Source: Pseudeuparius sepicola
Lineage: Eukaryota; Arthropoda; Insecta; Coleoptera; Anthribidae
DNA length: 64,000 bases
Reading direction: 5' to 3'
Assembly (NCBI GenBank): GCA_963920635.1
Contig: OY987299.1
Location: forward strand, 16,047,401-16,111,400
A program made the position numbers and the translations under genes. Positions 11,365 through 23,898 of this stretch are shown in pieces. Below the pieces are notes generated by a model, which had not been told where the DNA came from, did no database searches, and saw only the letters and a list, made by a program, of their open reading frames with translations. Each line of letters opens with the position of its first letter. Within the stretch, counting starts at the first letter, position 1.

Positions 11365-12509
11365 TATTTAAAGAAAAAATTCGCCCAATTAATTTAGAAA
11401 CTTTTTTACTCTTGTTATTTTTTCAAGAACTTAATAGTTTTTCTGAGAAAAAAGAGTAGAAACACTAACCACCTATTCGTATTTTTTATAGAACTTTTTG
11501 AAAGTTAGTTTATATAAAAAACACTACGAATGTTTTATAAAAATCTGACTTTACCTTAAATTTGGCATTTGGGGCAGAAAATTGATAGATTGACCGTATG
11601 TTGCAAATATTTGTATTTATAGAATTTAATTTTTTTCTATAGATGTTTGGTGACATTCTTGTTCGCATTGCTATAATAGAAAATCATGCCTTCTGAGGCA
11701 AATCGCAATTGCATCTATAATGTGCTTATTCGTCTTGGATTACACAAGCACGTAAGAATTTTAATCATTCACCGTATCAGGTTTTATCATATATATTGCA
11801 ACTATGGTAACTTGAATTCTAAAAAAATATCAGTCGTTCAGATCAATTTGATTGCAAATTTTGTTTAATGCCATAAATTAGAGGGCCTATGGGTGGATTT
11901 TATTGGAAGTGGATTTAAGATTAGATTATAAGTTAACAAATACAACAATTTTATATTTATATAACTTTTCAGCCTTTTCTGGTAAAGGGGTAAATAAAAA
12001 TAAAGGAGGATTTGGCTGTTTGTTAGGATTTACGTTTCCTGGCATTTTACGGCGAACTCTTTGTTTTAGCAGGGTTTCTTTTTATACCTGGGTGCTCCTA
12101 CACAATTCCAGGTTTAGAATAATTAACTTCAAACCCAGGCAACAGGCAATAGAGAGGGCTGCGTGCTTACTTTAACCCAGTTTACTATAGTACTTAATCT
12201 AGCACTGTCAACCAAGACCATTGTTTAAATTAAAATTGACATATTTCTCTATAAATTTATTAGCTCGTTTTTTAAATTTAAATTTCCCATTTATTTATAA
12301 AAAATGTATTTCAAATAAAATATATGATTCGTTAGCTCAATGGCTGAAAGTTTTAAAACCACATCTAAACTAAAAGCTAAAATCTAGGATAGGCGAGCTG
12401 GTTGGATCGATGTTTCCATTAAAAGTTTAAAAGAGTTTTGAATTATTAACATCTAGGCGCTAAATAAAAGATTTTCTGAAGGCATCCACATGTAGGTTTC
12501 TACCAGAGG
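11365..12509. other. No gene; AT-rich repeat debris
   Basis: Only short ORFs occur. A line near 12330-12420 has a weak tRNA-like A-box phrase (TTAGCTCAATGG) but no convincing cloverleaf. Confidence 0.4.
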
Positions 12510-13384
12510 TACAGGGTTATTCACTGAGAATTGACCCCCCACTTAACTTTTTCGTCTTTTAAGATAAAAGGGTGATTCAAAAAACAAAATCAATGGTTTG
12601 GCGAATACTTTTTTATGCCATGGCCGTTTAGTGTACAGGGTGTTCCAAAAAAGTAGGACCAATGGCAACTTAATTTTTTTAAATGGAACACCCTGTATAT
12701 TAATGGATTTTTGAAATATGCTCATCAAGGCAATCAAAATGATATCAAACTTTGTGGCATTATCTTTTTCCGCTTTTTGAAAAATTCCGTATTCAAATTT
12801 TATACTAAATTTATTTAACTCGAATTTGTGGATCTCGTGAGAAAGATAGACGATCAATGTAATAACGAAAAATATTTGTTTTAAGCAAGAGGGTAATATA
12901 GTGAAACTCCAAAATGTTTAGGAGCTTTTACGATTTTCCTGAAATTCTTTATTTCGAGAATATAATCGCTCCTAAACATTTTGGAGTTTCACTATATTAC
13001 TCTCTTGTTTGAAACAAATATTTTTCGTTATTACATTGATCGTCTATCTATCACGAGATCCACAAATTCGAGTTAAATAAATTTAGTACCTATAAAATTT
13101 GAATACGGAATTTTTCAAAAACGGAAAAAGATAATGCCACAAAGTTTGATATCATTTTGATTGCCTTGACGAGCAGATTTCAAAAATCCAATAATATACA
13201 GGGTGTTCCATTTAAAAAAATTAAGTTGCCATTGGTCCTACTTTTTTGGAACACCCTGTACACTAAACGGTCATGGCATAAAAAAGTATTCGCCGAACCA
13301 TTGATTTTGTTTTTTGAATCACCCTTTTATCTTAAAAAAACAAAAAGTTAGGTGGGGGGTCAATTCTCAGTGAATAACCCTGTA
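12510..13384. mobile_element. Foldback element with nested CACCCTGTA termini
   Basis: The outer ends are TACAGGGTTATTCACTGAGA (12510) and its reverse complement ending at 13384. Arms of about 430 bp meet at a hairpin centre near 12945. A second pair of termini (TACAGGGTGTTCCAAAAAAG at about 12635; GGAACACCCTGTA at about 13250) and a third (12690; 13200) lie inside the arms. A diverged relative of the central part is at 53690-54010. The ORFs in the arms mirror each other and are not genes. Confidence 0.8.
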
Positions 13385-13510
13385 CGTACCAGTCTCTCCG
13401 AGGTAGAGGTATACAGTAAATACAAAATATTATCCAAATACTATGTGATTATTATTATTATGGCCGTTTTTACCCCACTTCAAAAACGTGGGCTATACTT
13501 CCTGTATTTA

Positions 13511-14519
13511 TACAGGGTGAGTCAGAGTGTATAGTAAATACTTTAAAGGGGTGTTCGGCAGGTGGTTTTAAGGGGGGTCTTTCATATAAAATTTTTCGAT
13601 TTGGGCTTTCGTTGCCAAGTTATTCGGGTCTACAGGGTGACCCAAAAGTATTTTTTTATTTATATCTCAATAACGGCGCTACTTAAAAATTTGAAATTTG
13701 GTATGTGTTATCTACTTACTGGAAGACGCTTTAGGGTAGTTTATTCATTTACACAGTGCCCTAAAAAAAGGTAAAAACTAACAACCCCTATTAATTTTTT
13801 TGCTGAAACTTTTTTGAGGTTATCTTTTTGGTCTTGCAGGTCCATCTTTTCAATTTGCAACAAAAGTGTACTCTTGTTTCATAACGATAACCTAACATAA
13901 TATGTATTTTTCGAATGTTGAAGTTAACAGGTGTTTCGGGGCACATTTTGCCAATTTCAACGCAAACGGTTGATTTTATCGTTATGAAACAAGAGTACCT
14001 TTTTGTTACAGAATGAAAAGATGCTCTAAAGTGATGGTCCTGAAAGACCAAAAAGTTAACCTCAAAAAAGTTAGGAGTAAAAAAACGATCCGAAAACAGC
14101 GCAAGTGGCGCCCTCTGTGAGATACAGCAAAAGTGATATTTTTAGCTTATTCTCCATCCTCAAAAACATTGCAATGCCAAATTTCAGTTCAGCAGCTTCA
14201 TTATTTTGGGAGATGTAGCCATAATTCAACTCAAAAAATGAACTTCAACGCCCTGTATCTCTTAAACAAACAACATTTCTATAAGGCATATTAGCCTCAA
14301 TCGTCATATTTTGGCCCCAAATATGTGCAGTTGCTCTATGGACCATTATTAACGGGACACCCTGTATAAACAAAAAAAATACGTTTGGGTCACCTTGTAG
14401 ACCCGAATAACTTGGCAAGGAAAGCTCCAATCGAAAAATTTTATATGAAAGGCCCCCCTTAAAATCACCCGCCGAACACCCCTTTAAAGTATTTACTATA
14501 CATTCTGACTCACCTTGTA
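13511..14519. mobile_element. Foldback element with a second pair of internal termini
   Basis: The outer ends are TACAGGGTGAGTCAGAGTGT (13511) and ATTCTGACTCACCTTGTA (14519). The arms match through TATTCGGGTCTACAGGGTGA (about 13625) and its complement near 14395. A further palindrome lies inside (about 13757-14075), with GGTAAAAACTAACAACC on one side and CAAAAAAGTTAGGAG on the other. There is no coding capacity, and it is arranged like the element at 12510-13384. Confidence 0.75.
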
Positions 14520-15018
14520 TATTTTGCTCCCTAATATCTATAATAATGATTGATCCGTGCCTTTTATTCAACAGATTGCACGAAACACTTTTATTTCGTC
14601 GTCAGGGCTTCAAAAGAGTCGACACGATATTCCACTAGCCGACTAGCAGGAGTAAATTCGACACATTGCCTATTTTTATTCAGGTACAATGAAGAGTAAC
14701 GTTTCTTTATTCCTTCTTTTCACAAGTGCATTTTATTCTGGCTGTCTTAGACATTTATTTTTATTATTTTGTTCAGAAGAACCTGAATCAATTAGGTACT
14801 CTCCTGTTTTATGTTAGTGGTATTGCTATGACTTCATATTATGCTATATCGTTCCGCATTATGTACTCTGACGAAATTCGAAAGATTTTATAAAGATAGA
14901 TAACGTGACTCACAGAGAAAACCTACAAAATTGTGTGTGACGGACGTAAGAGTCTTCAAATATTTTTAGGAAGATAGCGGAACTACAAAATATTACGTTT
15001 TATATAAATTTATAGGTA
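14520..15018. other. No gene seen
   Basis: AT-rich sequence between two foldback elements. No ORF, RNA gene or repeat boundary was recognised. Confidence 0.4.
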
Positions 15019-15526
15019 TACAGGGTGAGTTTTTTCTTTTATAAAGTAGAACGTAATTATGAAAATATTCCATGGCTGACTATGTGAAAATTTAAAAAAA
15101 AATCAGAAAATTATCCATAGGTCTTTTATTTTTTATAACAACTATGCCGTGTATTATATCTTTGGAAAGCTAAAAAAATGGCCGATTTTATAAGGCCACA
15201 GCCAACTATGATTTACATTTAAAAAAACAAGTTTATGTCATATCTCAAAAATCACAAACAAAATAAAATTGGATACGAATTATCTACAATTTTTGTATCT
15301 ACAGTTTTTCTGTATAATCAGAAATAACGGAGCTACAGACATCTGATGAAATAGCAAAAAATCACTCTTTTCAAAATATCTAGTGAGCCATGAACTTTTT
15401 TAAAAATCCAAAAGGGGCATTAGATTGAGCATTCAAAACAGCAATTCTCTCCCCATTTAACCTTTGTTCTAGCTCTGCTAGTTTCCGAGATCCCCATAGT
15501 GGGCATCGAAAAAAACTCACCCTGTA
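15019..15526. mobile_element. 508-bp non-autonomous element with TACAGGGTGAGTTTTTT ends
   Basis: Left TACAGGGTGAGTTTTTTC and right AAAAAAACTCACCCTGTA form short inverted ends. Unlike the foldback elements the arms are short and the interior is unique, so it resembles a MITE. A second copy covers 1-242, and a more diverged one ends near 17030. Confidence 0.75.
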
Positions 15527-16739
15527 TATTCGCTTATTTAGAAAAGCGTTCAGTTTATGAAAGCTGCTTCACTTTATGTAGGTACGTTTCGTTTCTTACG
15601 TATATTACTAGAGGTTAACTTTCTCTTGATAAAATTACACATCGCGAATTTCTTGAAATGTTCATTGCAAATTAATTTAATGGCGAAAAATTAAAACATG
15701 CCCTGGTTAAATCAAAGTAGTCCACTGGTTAGGTGGTAACAATTTTCAAATAGCCTGGTCTACACAAATAGTTATTTAGATTGCAAGATGGGTAAATGCA
15801 TTTACCCATAAAAACATATTACGCATCGTGTACCTATATAATGTATTAAGTAAATTTTTCCTGGCTACCCACAATTTCACACTTTACTTTGAATTAAACT
15901 TTAAAATAAACTATGGGTTTTTGAATTTGAAGGAAAATTTATTTATGTTTACTTGCGTGAAGTTAAAGGTCTGTTTTCAAAAACCGGACAAACAATGTGA
16001 AAAGCATTTTTAAATATGAAATTAATTCCAAAAAGGAAACATTTATTTTGCGTCGGTCTACGATATAAATAGTGGCATGATTCAAATGAGACTAACTCAT
16101 CTAATGTAAATTCATATGCTAATAAGATAATAATAGTAAAGTCTGTCTGTAAACATGAACGAGACGAAAATATGTTTTAAATAGTTATTAGTATGCAAAA
16201 TGCAGTTGGTATCTCAATGTAAATAAATTTAAAGTTCAAATATAATTAACTGAATAGCTATAAAAATTGTTTCTGCGGAAGAGGTGTGGAAAAAATTAAA
16301 TTCTGTCCTATTATGATTGCACAGTTTAGTTGGGATAAAATTCTTCAACTGATTTAAAACAACAGGAAAATAACATAATATAACCCATAGGTATGTTAAT
16401 CTAACCTATATGCATAATTATACAAAATATAGTAGTTATACTTTATCAACACAACGGTAAACTAAATTTAATTGTTGGTAGTTGCAAAGAAAAAACCGTG
16501 AAGGCATAACTGTGGTGTATGGGAGAGGCAATTTAGATTTTACAACGCAGGCATGCATAGCGTAAACTGCTCGGCTTCGGTTCAACCTAGCGGTAGAACA
16601 ATGAGATAGTAGCTAAGTGTTTCAAGTATAAAAGGTTAAAGAGATAGAGCAATGTAATTGGTTCTTCAAGAAATACGAGATGCACTAATAGTCGAAGAAA
16701 AGAGTGTATATGTGCTTAGGCTCGATTTTTCAATTTTAT
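15527..16739. other. No gene; AT-rich
   Basis: Short ORFs only. No domain or repeat boundary was recognised. Confidence 0.4.
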
Positions 16740-17035
16740 TATACAGGATCAGGATGTCCGTAACTCTACAACACATTCTTAAGGATTTTTTTCGAGGCCG
16801 AGATTAGGCTCTCTCAATGGAGAGAGGGCTTCCCAATGACATATATCTAATGGTTCATCAAGACAAGTAGCTTGAGACTTTTCAGCAATTCTTGACATGA
16901 CTTGAAAGGCAATCTTGCTTGAGCCACAAATTTGCAAATCTTTGCCCATTTAACATTCCTTCTAATTCTGATGGTTTCCTAGATTCCCATACCAAACATC
17001 GAAAAAAAACTACACTCGCACTGTATATGGCAAAC
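16740..17035. mobile_element. Diverged copy of the 15019-15526 element
   Basis: The right part (TTTCCTAGATTCCCATACCA then CATCGAAAAAAAACTACACT and CACTGTATA) aligns with the right end of the 15019 element with many differences. The left end is near ATACAGGATCAGGATGTCCG. Confidence 0.5.
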
Positions 17036-17510
17036 AAGGCTATTAATATTTAGAGTAAGAGCCGACTTCAATTTAATTTGCAACCGATGTTCCAAGTTCC
17101 TACAATAATAGAATTGCATCGTTTAAGTTTTGTATTATTATCTATTTTATTTAGTAGAGTTTTTGTTGAGTTTTGAGTTTATATTTTTTCTGTTGCTATC
17201 CCGTGTTATCTAATGTTTGAAAGTTTACTTTTATAGCATTCCTGAACAAAAGTTATTATCTATTATTAGGTGCACCACGAGTTGTATTTAGGAAGATAAT
17301 TTAACAACTGCAAATAATTTAATCATTCAGGGGGAGGTAGGCATAATTCAACAACCAAATTTGTCAATCAATTAACTACAAAAATTATAAATAATGTTTC
17401 ATCTATAGTAATAAATTTAATTATCATGCTTAAACTCAACTGGAGGTGTATATCTTATAGTCCTATATTAAATTTGGTAATGGACTACGGCGAGAGTAGA
17501 ATTTCATTGA

Positions 17511-18754
17511 TTATTTCCCTCATACTGCTTGCATCCAATAAGGTAGCTCCTTCCATAAAGATCCAACCAATCATATGCCTCTGCTAGCGATAATTGCACT
17601 TGTGCAAATTATCGTATGTAATATCACAAGTGTCGGAAATGTTATCGATAATTTTTCGAAAGCGCTATTTTGCCTAGAAAGATCACGAGTATAAATTGGG
17701 CTTTTATTTTCTGATAAAATCCCGAGAGCGAAGGATTTTATCTCTGAAAATAAAAGCCCAATTTGTACGAGTGGTTTTGCTAATGGGCAAAATAGGGCTT
17801 GAGAATAAAATTATCTAGAAAAATTTCCGGCATTTAATAATTTCTGTATTAATTTTTTCTATGTTTACATTTCCAAAACGACTCATTTTGAACGGATTTA
17901 TTGACAGCTTTGACTGTAGCGTTCGAGTAAACAAACATGAGCTTGGTTATCCAAGGCAAATGCTATACCTCACCCTGTCGGCGTTGGTTTATTTTCTGAA
18001 TGTGTCATAAATTTAAACGGAGGCGGAGGTCTAAATAACAAGAATTTAGCAATGTAAAAGTTATATAAATTCATTAATATAATGCTTAATAATACCGCAA
18101 CATAATTTATAAGCTGCATAATTTAGAACAGTGTGAAACACACAAACTTTAAGAAGTAGGTATGTACAGGGTGATCCAAACTCGACGCCCCAGGTCTACA
18201 GCGGGAACACGAAAACTCAAAATAAAATTTCGAAAAGGGGTTCTTAAATGGGACATACTAAGGTCAAATTTTGACCGAAAATTAGCTTTTTTTGATGTTT
18301 GGGAAAATGGCCGCTGTGACGTCATCGATATTATTTTTCCAGAAACATACCAGTTTTTCTCTATATATTGAAAGTCCTTATCATTTTCAACAACTTTTAT
18401 AGAAATAAATTTTCTGTATCTTTTGTCTTTTCAAATCTACAGGGTTAAATATGTAAAAAACATGGAATTTATTCTAATCATTTTTCGAAATCTAGGTAGC
18501 TATGGAAACAATTGATAGTGAGAAATTATTTAAGAGTATGTTAGGGTGCCTTGCGCACCCTTAAATTTATTCAACTGGAATATTTATTAAATTTCTGAAT
18601 TGTGCTTGTTACTAACTTGTTTGTTATTATTGTTTGTTACAAAAATTTTACCGGTAATTGCTCTAGTGCAAATTATCGCTAGCAGAGGCATATCATTGGT
18701 TGGATTTTTATGGAAGGAGCTACTTTATTGGATGCAAGCAGTATGAGGGAAATA
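17511..18754. mobile_element. Inverted-repeat element with about 100-bp arms and an internal palindrome
   Basis: The arm 17511-17612 (TTATTTCCCTCATACTGCTT onwards) is repeated in reverse complement at about 18652-18754 with few mismatches, including the motif CTGCTAGCGATAATT. An internal palindrome at about 17660-17810 has a nearly perfect core at 17693-17766 (AAATTGGGCTTTTATTTTCT and its complement). The element at 18165 has landed between the arms. No coding capacity was seen. Confidence 0.65.
18165..18530 (+). mobile_element. Left-end fragment of a mariner-like element related to 44700
   Basis: TACAGGGTGATCCAAACTCG and what follows (GACGCCCCAGG, CTTAAATGGGAC) align with the first 90 bases of the element starting at 44700 (TACAGGGTCATTCAAACTCG, CTAAATGGGACC). 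No matching right end was found, so it looks like a truncated copy. The right boundary given is approximate. Confidence 0.5.
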
Positions 18755-20358
18755 AACGCTGAAATCATCAACTGATTGGTTAACATTTTAAAAATAATTA
18801 TGTTTGATATTTAAAAGCTAAAAAAAATATTAATTTAACGCACAATTCTCTTGATCGAGTTAGATTTTTCCAGTGCTTGACAAATGGTTATTTGACTTGA
18901 CTTGATATCTGGTAAGGCAGTCTTGACTTGAGCTTGACTTGACTTAATTAAGTTAAATCAAGTAGTTTGAGAATCAAGTTAAGCTCTACAGATATCCTCT
19001 GTTAACTTTTTAGTTTTGTTATTAATTTTAATAATTTTTGCGTTTGTGTCAATTTAATTCTAATTCACCTTTTACTATCATTTTTTAAATAGCATATAAT
19101 TAATTGCCTGGTCACTTTATTTACCATCTTCTAATCCAATAGTAATCCAATATAAATAACTCCTTATTCTAATTATTGTTAATGGCTATTGTTTTTTGTG
19201 TTTTAATAAACATATTATTATTATATACGAAAGATGATCACAAATATAAACAAATTTAAATCTGTAAAATGTCTGTTATTAGTTATTAGCTGTTATAATT
19301 ATTGATACATGTTTCTGTAGACCTAAATATCTCTCGATTTTGGTCACAAATAAGCTATGCAAAGCTTAAATTTTGAAGTCTGTTAATGTACTATTTTATA
19401 AAACTCGGTTTTTGAGCTCTAAAGTAAGGTATTCCAAAAGTTTAAACGTGGAATGCTGTTCCCCTCCAATGATAAAAATCTCTGTGGTGTACACGGACGG
19501 CCCTGGAATACTAAAGTCCGGGGATAACAAATTCAGAGTTTACGGTCCCAAAAAAGTTCCGGCGGGTTTTTGGGGCTTTTCGATAATTTCGAGTTTAAAA
19601 CAGGAGCTGTTGCAAATTGGGGTTTGGGGTCCGTTGTCCAAAAAAAGGCTGAAAGGGTATAGAGATTGACGGATCGATCGATAGATGTTTTATTTTATAA
19701 ATAGGGGAACCGAGTTAGACACTCACTTTTTTCTTTTTACAATAATTCGAAATTCTATGAATTTTTTAAAATCATTTTTTAGCACTTTGATTCCTAATGA
19801 TTCCCAAATCTATGTGAAAAACAGCATAGTCATACTATTGTCTTCTAAAAGTCTAAAGTAAATTGAAACTACACTTGACATTCGTCTCACTGTTACCCAG
19901 GCATGGGGAACACAGACACTAATGAAAGTACCTGTTTACTTTTAGTTGAAGTTGTAGAGATAATTATACACAAAATGCATAAAATTTTATGGGTTTATTT
20001 CTGAAAATAAATTGAAAACCTTTTAATTTTTAGTACATTGTAAGTATACAAAAATGTAAGCAATATTTATCTATAATACAGTGAGACATACCTATGAGTA
20101 GTAATACGTCTCACAGTTCCCCTGTTGTAATTGTCTCACTGTTACCCATGAGCCATGGTAGGTACTGCAAAATGAAAACATATTAACAATACTAATCTCA
20201 AATATTATTTTTGAATTTTAACTGTACCAAACACCGTTCAACATTATAGGATACAGCCCCTATTTAATAAAAAAAAACATCGCAGTTTTATGACAGTTCC
20301 TGCAGAAGCTCAATCTAACCGTTAAAAAATTAGAATTGGCGCGCAATCTTGACAGCAA
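18755..20358. other. No gene; includes GACTTGACTT-rich and TCTCACTGTTACCC-rich debris
   Basis: Short imperfect repeats of GACTTGA occur at 18890-18970. TCTCACTGTTACCC recurs at 19887 and 20130. The ORF around 19373-19669 shows no recognisable domain. Confidence 0.35.
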
Positions 20359-20396
20359 CATCACAACTTCTAAACTGCAGTTTAGAAGTTGTGATG
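20359..20396. repeat. 38-bp perfect palindrome
   Basis: CATCACAACTTCTAAACTG is followed at once by its exact reverse complement, centred on CTGCAG (20375-20380). There is no loop. Its role is unknown. It may be the terminus-to-terminus joint of an old inverted-repeat element. Confidence 0.9.
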
Positions 20397-21140
20397 AATG
20401 GGCGGGAACTGTGAAAGTAGTGGAGAAAACTCGGGTCTTGCCATTATACAAACCTGGCGCCTTGTATATAATGAGCTATTTATAATAATAAATAAAAGAA
20501 CACTTTTAAAAATATAAAAATTGGCTCTGTATGTTCATACCTCGATATCTTGTTAAACACTTCTTAAACAAAATCATTTTTTCTGCAACGTTTCACACGC
20601 TACCAGAGATTCAAAATGAATAATTTAATATTCCAAGTTCAAACGTTATCTTTCAGTATGAGCAGTTCGGTTGGTTTAAACAACGATGATATTTTGTATG
20701 TAGGCTACAATCGAGATTCTGTCGAGAATCTAGTAAGACAAAAATAAAGATATTAGCACGTCACTGATTTGTAATTCGGAGATGTGTATTCTGCTTGGCG
20801 GCCTGTGGCTGGTGGAAGACTGATGATGTGGCTTCCGTGCAATAAAAAAAATATGGGTTTCCGTTTGATATTGATATTGGGAATTTTTTCCCGAACACCC
20901 TGTACAATATTTTGAAATGGCATACAGACCACTTAATAAAGTTGACTTTCGCCTACGACAGTCCAAAATTTCAGTTTTCCAGATTCATAAATTTCAAAGT
21001 TATCATCACTATGGTCGATGGCTGCAACACTCAAAAAAATCAAAAATTTGCGAATATCTCGAAAAGGGTTAGGAATAGGGTACACATTATTTCAGAAAAA
21101 AGATTTGTAATTTAATAGGGAACCAAATGGTGTAATAATA
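20397..21140. other. No gene; one orphan CACCCTGTA terminus
   Basis: GAACACCCTGTA at 20893-20904 is the right end of a CAGGGTG-type element whose left end I could not place. The ORFs here are short and unrecognised. Confidence 0.4.
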
Positions 21141-21328
21141 TATAGGGTGTTCTATTTGAAATAACAAAGTTGCTATCAACTTCCGGTATAACCGGAAGTG
21201 ATCGGAAGTTGAAAATATTTTAGAAAGAAAGTTTACAACCTGTTATATAAGTAACGAAAATTTCAAATCAAAATTCGCACTCCTTCCCCGTAAACTTCTA
21301 ATGAACCACTTACGTGAATCACCCTGTA
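21141..21328. mobile_element. Possible 188-bp CAGGGTG-type MITE
   Basis: TATAGGGTGTTCTATTTGAA at 21141 and the right end AATCACCCTGTA at 21328 form short inverted ends. The interior holds a small hairpin (TTCCGGTATAACCGGAA). It is weaker than the other elements because the ends match for only about ten bases. Confidence 0.4.
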
Positions 21329-22407
21329 TACTAGCAATTTTGTCATATTTTTGCCGGTTTAAAATTTTTTTCTGCAAATTATATTTCTCTCGCCACATTT
21401 TTATATGCATTGGCAGTTGAACGATATAGTCGAACCCATGCCAACCGCTGGCCGAATCGTTTCGTAATTCGATTCGTTGGAGCGTCCTCGGATATAAAAA
21501 AGATTTTTCCCGTTTTTTTTGGCGTCAACCGGCGACCCCTCCGTGGAAAAGGGTGTTGCGAACGCCATTAAAATTTCAGCCACTATTTTAGACGCGGGGA
21601 CGCCGACAACGCTGAATTATCGTAATGTATGCCGAAAGTTGGGAATGTTTTCCGTCTGATAAAATCTCCGACGTCCCTTGAATACCGAACGTGCGGGGTA
21701 AACGGATTCGCTCTTTACGACTAGGAAAAAGATCCGATGGGGTTTGTTTTCGATAATTTCGGTTTGGATGTAGGTAGACGGAAAAAAGGGAGTGGCAAAT
21801 TTGTGGGGACCCGGTGACGAGAAAAGGAACTAGGCAATTTTGTGATATTTCTTCTTGGTAGCCCTGTTTTCTTTGCCATTGTTAAGATAAGCTTGAAAAG
21901 GGGTTGGAGCAAATCATACATATAGATTAATCAAGTCGATACAAGCCACGCAAAAACATTGTGAGTAACATTTAAGCCATTCCACTTTTTTCAAGACACG
22001 AGATATTTTTGGATAGTATAATATAAAAATATCCTATGTTTTTACACGAAGTTTTATTGAGATAAGACATGTTTACAATTTGAAAGTGAATAGGTACCTA
22101 TATAATATAGATATATAGACCAAAAGAAGCATATTTGCCAATTTCTAACTGTTCTCCAATTTACTGCAGCCCTTTAATTTTCGCACGCATTGTAAAATTG
22201 TCATAATCCTAAGATTAAACCAACTTACCTGAGTAAAGTTCAAATAGCAGCAATTTGGAGACATATCATATCATCATAAATTGGGGTAAGAAGGAAAATG
22301 TTCCTGATTTTTCTTCTCCGGAATTTATTCTTGTTTACTAATCCTCATTTAAATTTTCTAATAATTGCTTTTCTTCAAGCCTTTATTTAACTTGCAGTGT
22401 ATATTTA
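21329..22407. other. Unassigned, partly GC-richer single-copy-looking sequence
   Basis: Within 21400-21730 the sequence is richer in CG dinucleotides (for example GACGCGGGGACGCCGACAAC) and matches nothing else in the window. It could be host regulatory or untranslated sequence, but no coding frame with a recognisable domain is present. Confidence 0.25.
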
Positions 22408-22612
22408 GGTCAAATCTTGCAAGCTGAATTAAAACCAGTTCTTGACATCTGATTGAGCTGAAATTTTGCATACACCTTCAGTTCTGGTGACAATATGTAC
22501 CATATATGCAATAATCAATATTGTAATACTTTCAAAATGGCCGCCACTCCAAGATGGCGGATTACCTATTTTCTTTACAATCCCCTTAATTTGGGTATTA
22601 AATGAAAGGGCT
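22408..22612. repeat. Dispersed repeat, copy 1 (AATGGCCGCC family)
   Basis: About 200 bp starting TCAAATCTTGCAAGCTGAAT match 26499-26690 in the same orientation, including TTCAAAATGGCCGCC and CCAAGATGGCGGATTAC. A diverged partial repetition (CTGCTCCGAGATGGAGGATT) follows at about 22673. No coding frame is conserved between the copies. Confidence 0.8.
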
Positions 22613-23303
22613 TGAAGAGTATAAAACTATATAGTTAGTGACATCGATATCACACTAAATTTAATATGGCCACTGCTCCGAGATGGAGGATTAACACTCT
22701 TGGAACTAAAAAATAATAAATTAATTAATAGTTTTTTAAAAACAAGTTTTTTTAGACCGGGAGATAGCGATAGATTTTTGGACGTGATTTTACTCAGTAT
22801 GCCTTTCAAAGGGCATGTTGCGTATATATGTATTCTCACAATAATAAGGTATAAATCAGAGAGTCATCCTGGGTTCTTCATATGAAAAAGTGAGTTTAAA
22901 TTTATTCGACAAATATGCGTTTTAATATGACTTTAGTCAGGTTACCATGTGTTTTATAATGAAGTTCAAAATAGAAAATTCCTCAGAAAACCATAGACAT
23001 ACCGTTAACGTGGACCCAAAGGGCTACTATTGTCACGTGAACTTGTATTTTATTACTTAATTTTCCACGTTTCTGAACAAGTATATAAGTTCTTATCATA
23101 ACACTGCTGAAGAAAATATGACATACCGTTTGCGCCAAGAAGTCTCAGAGGGAGCAGGACATACAGTGCAGTGGCATCACAAAAGAAGAGAAAAATTTCA
23201 AACAATTCAACATATTAAAAATGACCATATGGCACATAGCAGTTTACTAATCTCACCAAATGGAAGATCAGCACAAAAGACACCGAGGACGCGGGTCTTA
23301 TTG

Positions 23304-23390
23304 AAACATGACATTATTCCTTCCCGAACAAGTGAAATATCCCTATATTCATCCCTGGGTCCTTTACAATCAACCGTGGCACCTTCCAGA
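23304..23390 (+). repeat. 87-bp direct repeat, copy 1
   Basis: It begins AAACATGACATTATTCCTTC and ends GGCACCTTCCAGA. It is identical by eye to 23806-23892, on the same strand, 502 bp apart. Confidence 0.9.
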
Positions 23391-23484
23391 TATGTTCACA
23401 AAGTAAACACAGGGAATCCATTATGCAACATGTTACCAATCTATTGACACAAAACGAACTCACAAACTTCGACAATGGGATTCA

Positions 23485-23752
23485 GTTCTTCAATTGAACA
23501 GTAACGGCATCAAATACAACACAGACCACCTAAAAATTCTCATTCACGATATCAAACCTGATATTATTTTACTTAATGAAACAAAATTAAAAAACAAAGA
23601 TCACTTTAAAATAAACAAATTAATATGTTATATCCAGAAAAGACCGACCAGATGGATTCGGAGGCATTGCAACTCTGATCAGTGAAAACATCCCCCACAA
23701 AATAATAAAACATATCAATTCACACTCTGTTAATCAATACAAACAGTGACGT
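23485..23752 (+). pseudogene. LINE endonuclease N-terminal fragment, frameshifted
   Basis: The frame from about 23494 gives LKILIHDIKPDIILLNETKL, the first catalytic block of apurinic-type LINE endonucleases (the E of NETKL is the metal-binding glutamate). After a frame change near 23640 the next block continues as DRPDGFGGIATLISENIPHK. Both are typical of the first 100 residues of ORF2 in I/Jockey-group LINEs. The remaining endonuclease, reverse transcriptase and 3' end are missing here. It is on the opposite strand to the LINE remnant at 23913-24390 and may come from another insertion. Confidence 0.7.
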
Positions 23753-23805
23753 TATCAAGTTAACCATGAGACTTCTTATGCTAAACGACATCAAACTTTA
23801 AAGAC

Positions 23806-23892
23806 AAACATGACATTATTCCTTCCCGAACAAGTGAAATATCCCTATATTCATCCCTGGGTCCTTTACAATCAACCGTGGCACCTTCCAGA
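23806..23892 (+). repeat. 87-bp direct repeat, copy 2
   Basis: Identical by eye to 23304-23390. The target duplication of the truncated LINE (23899) starts just after it. Confidence 0.9.
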
Positions 23893-23898
23893 TTCTGT

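Noticed and set aside
12330..12420. tRNA-like A-box phrase TTAGCTCAATGG
   Set aside because: No matching stems, and no B-box at the right spacing.
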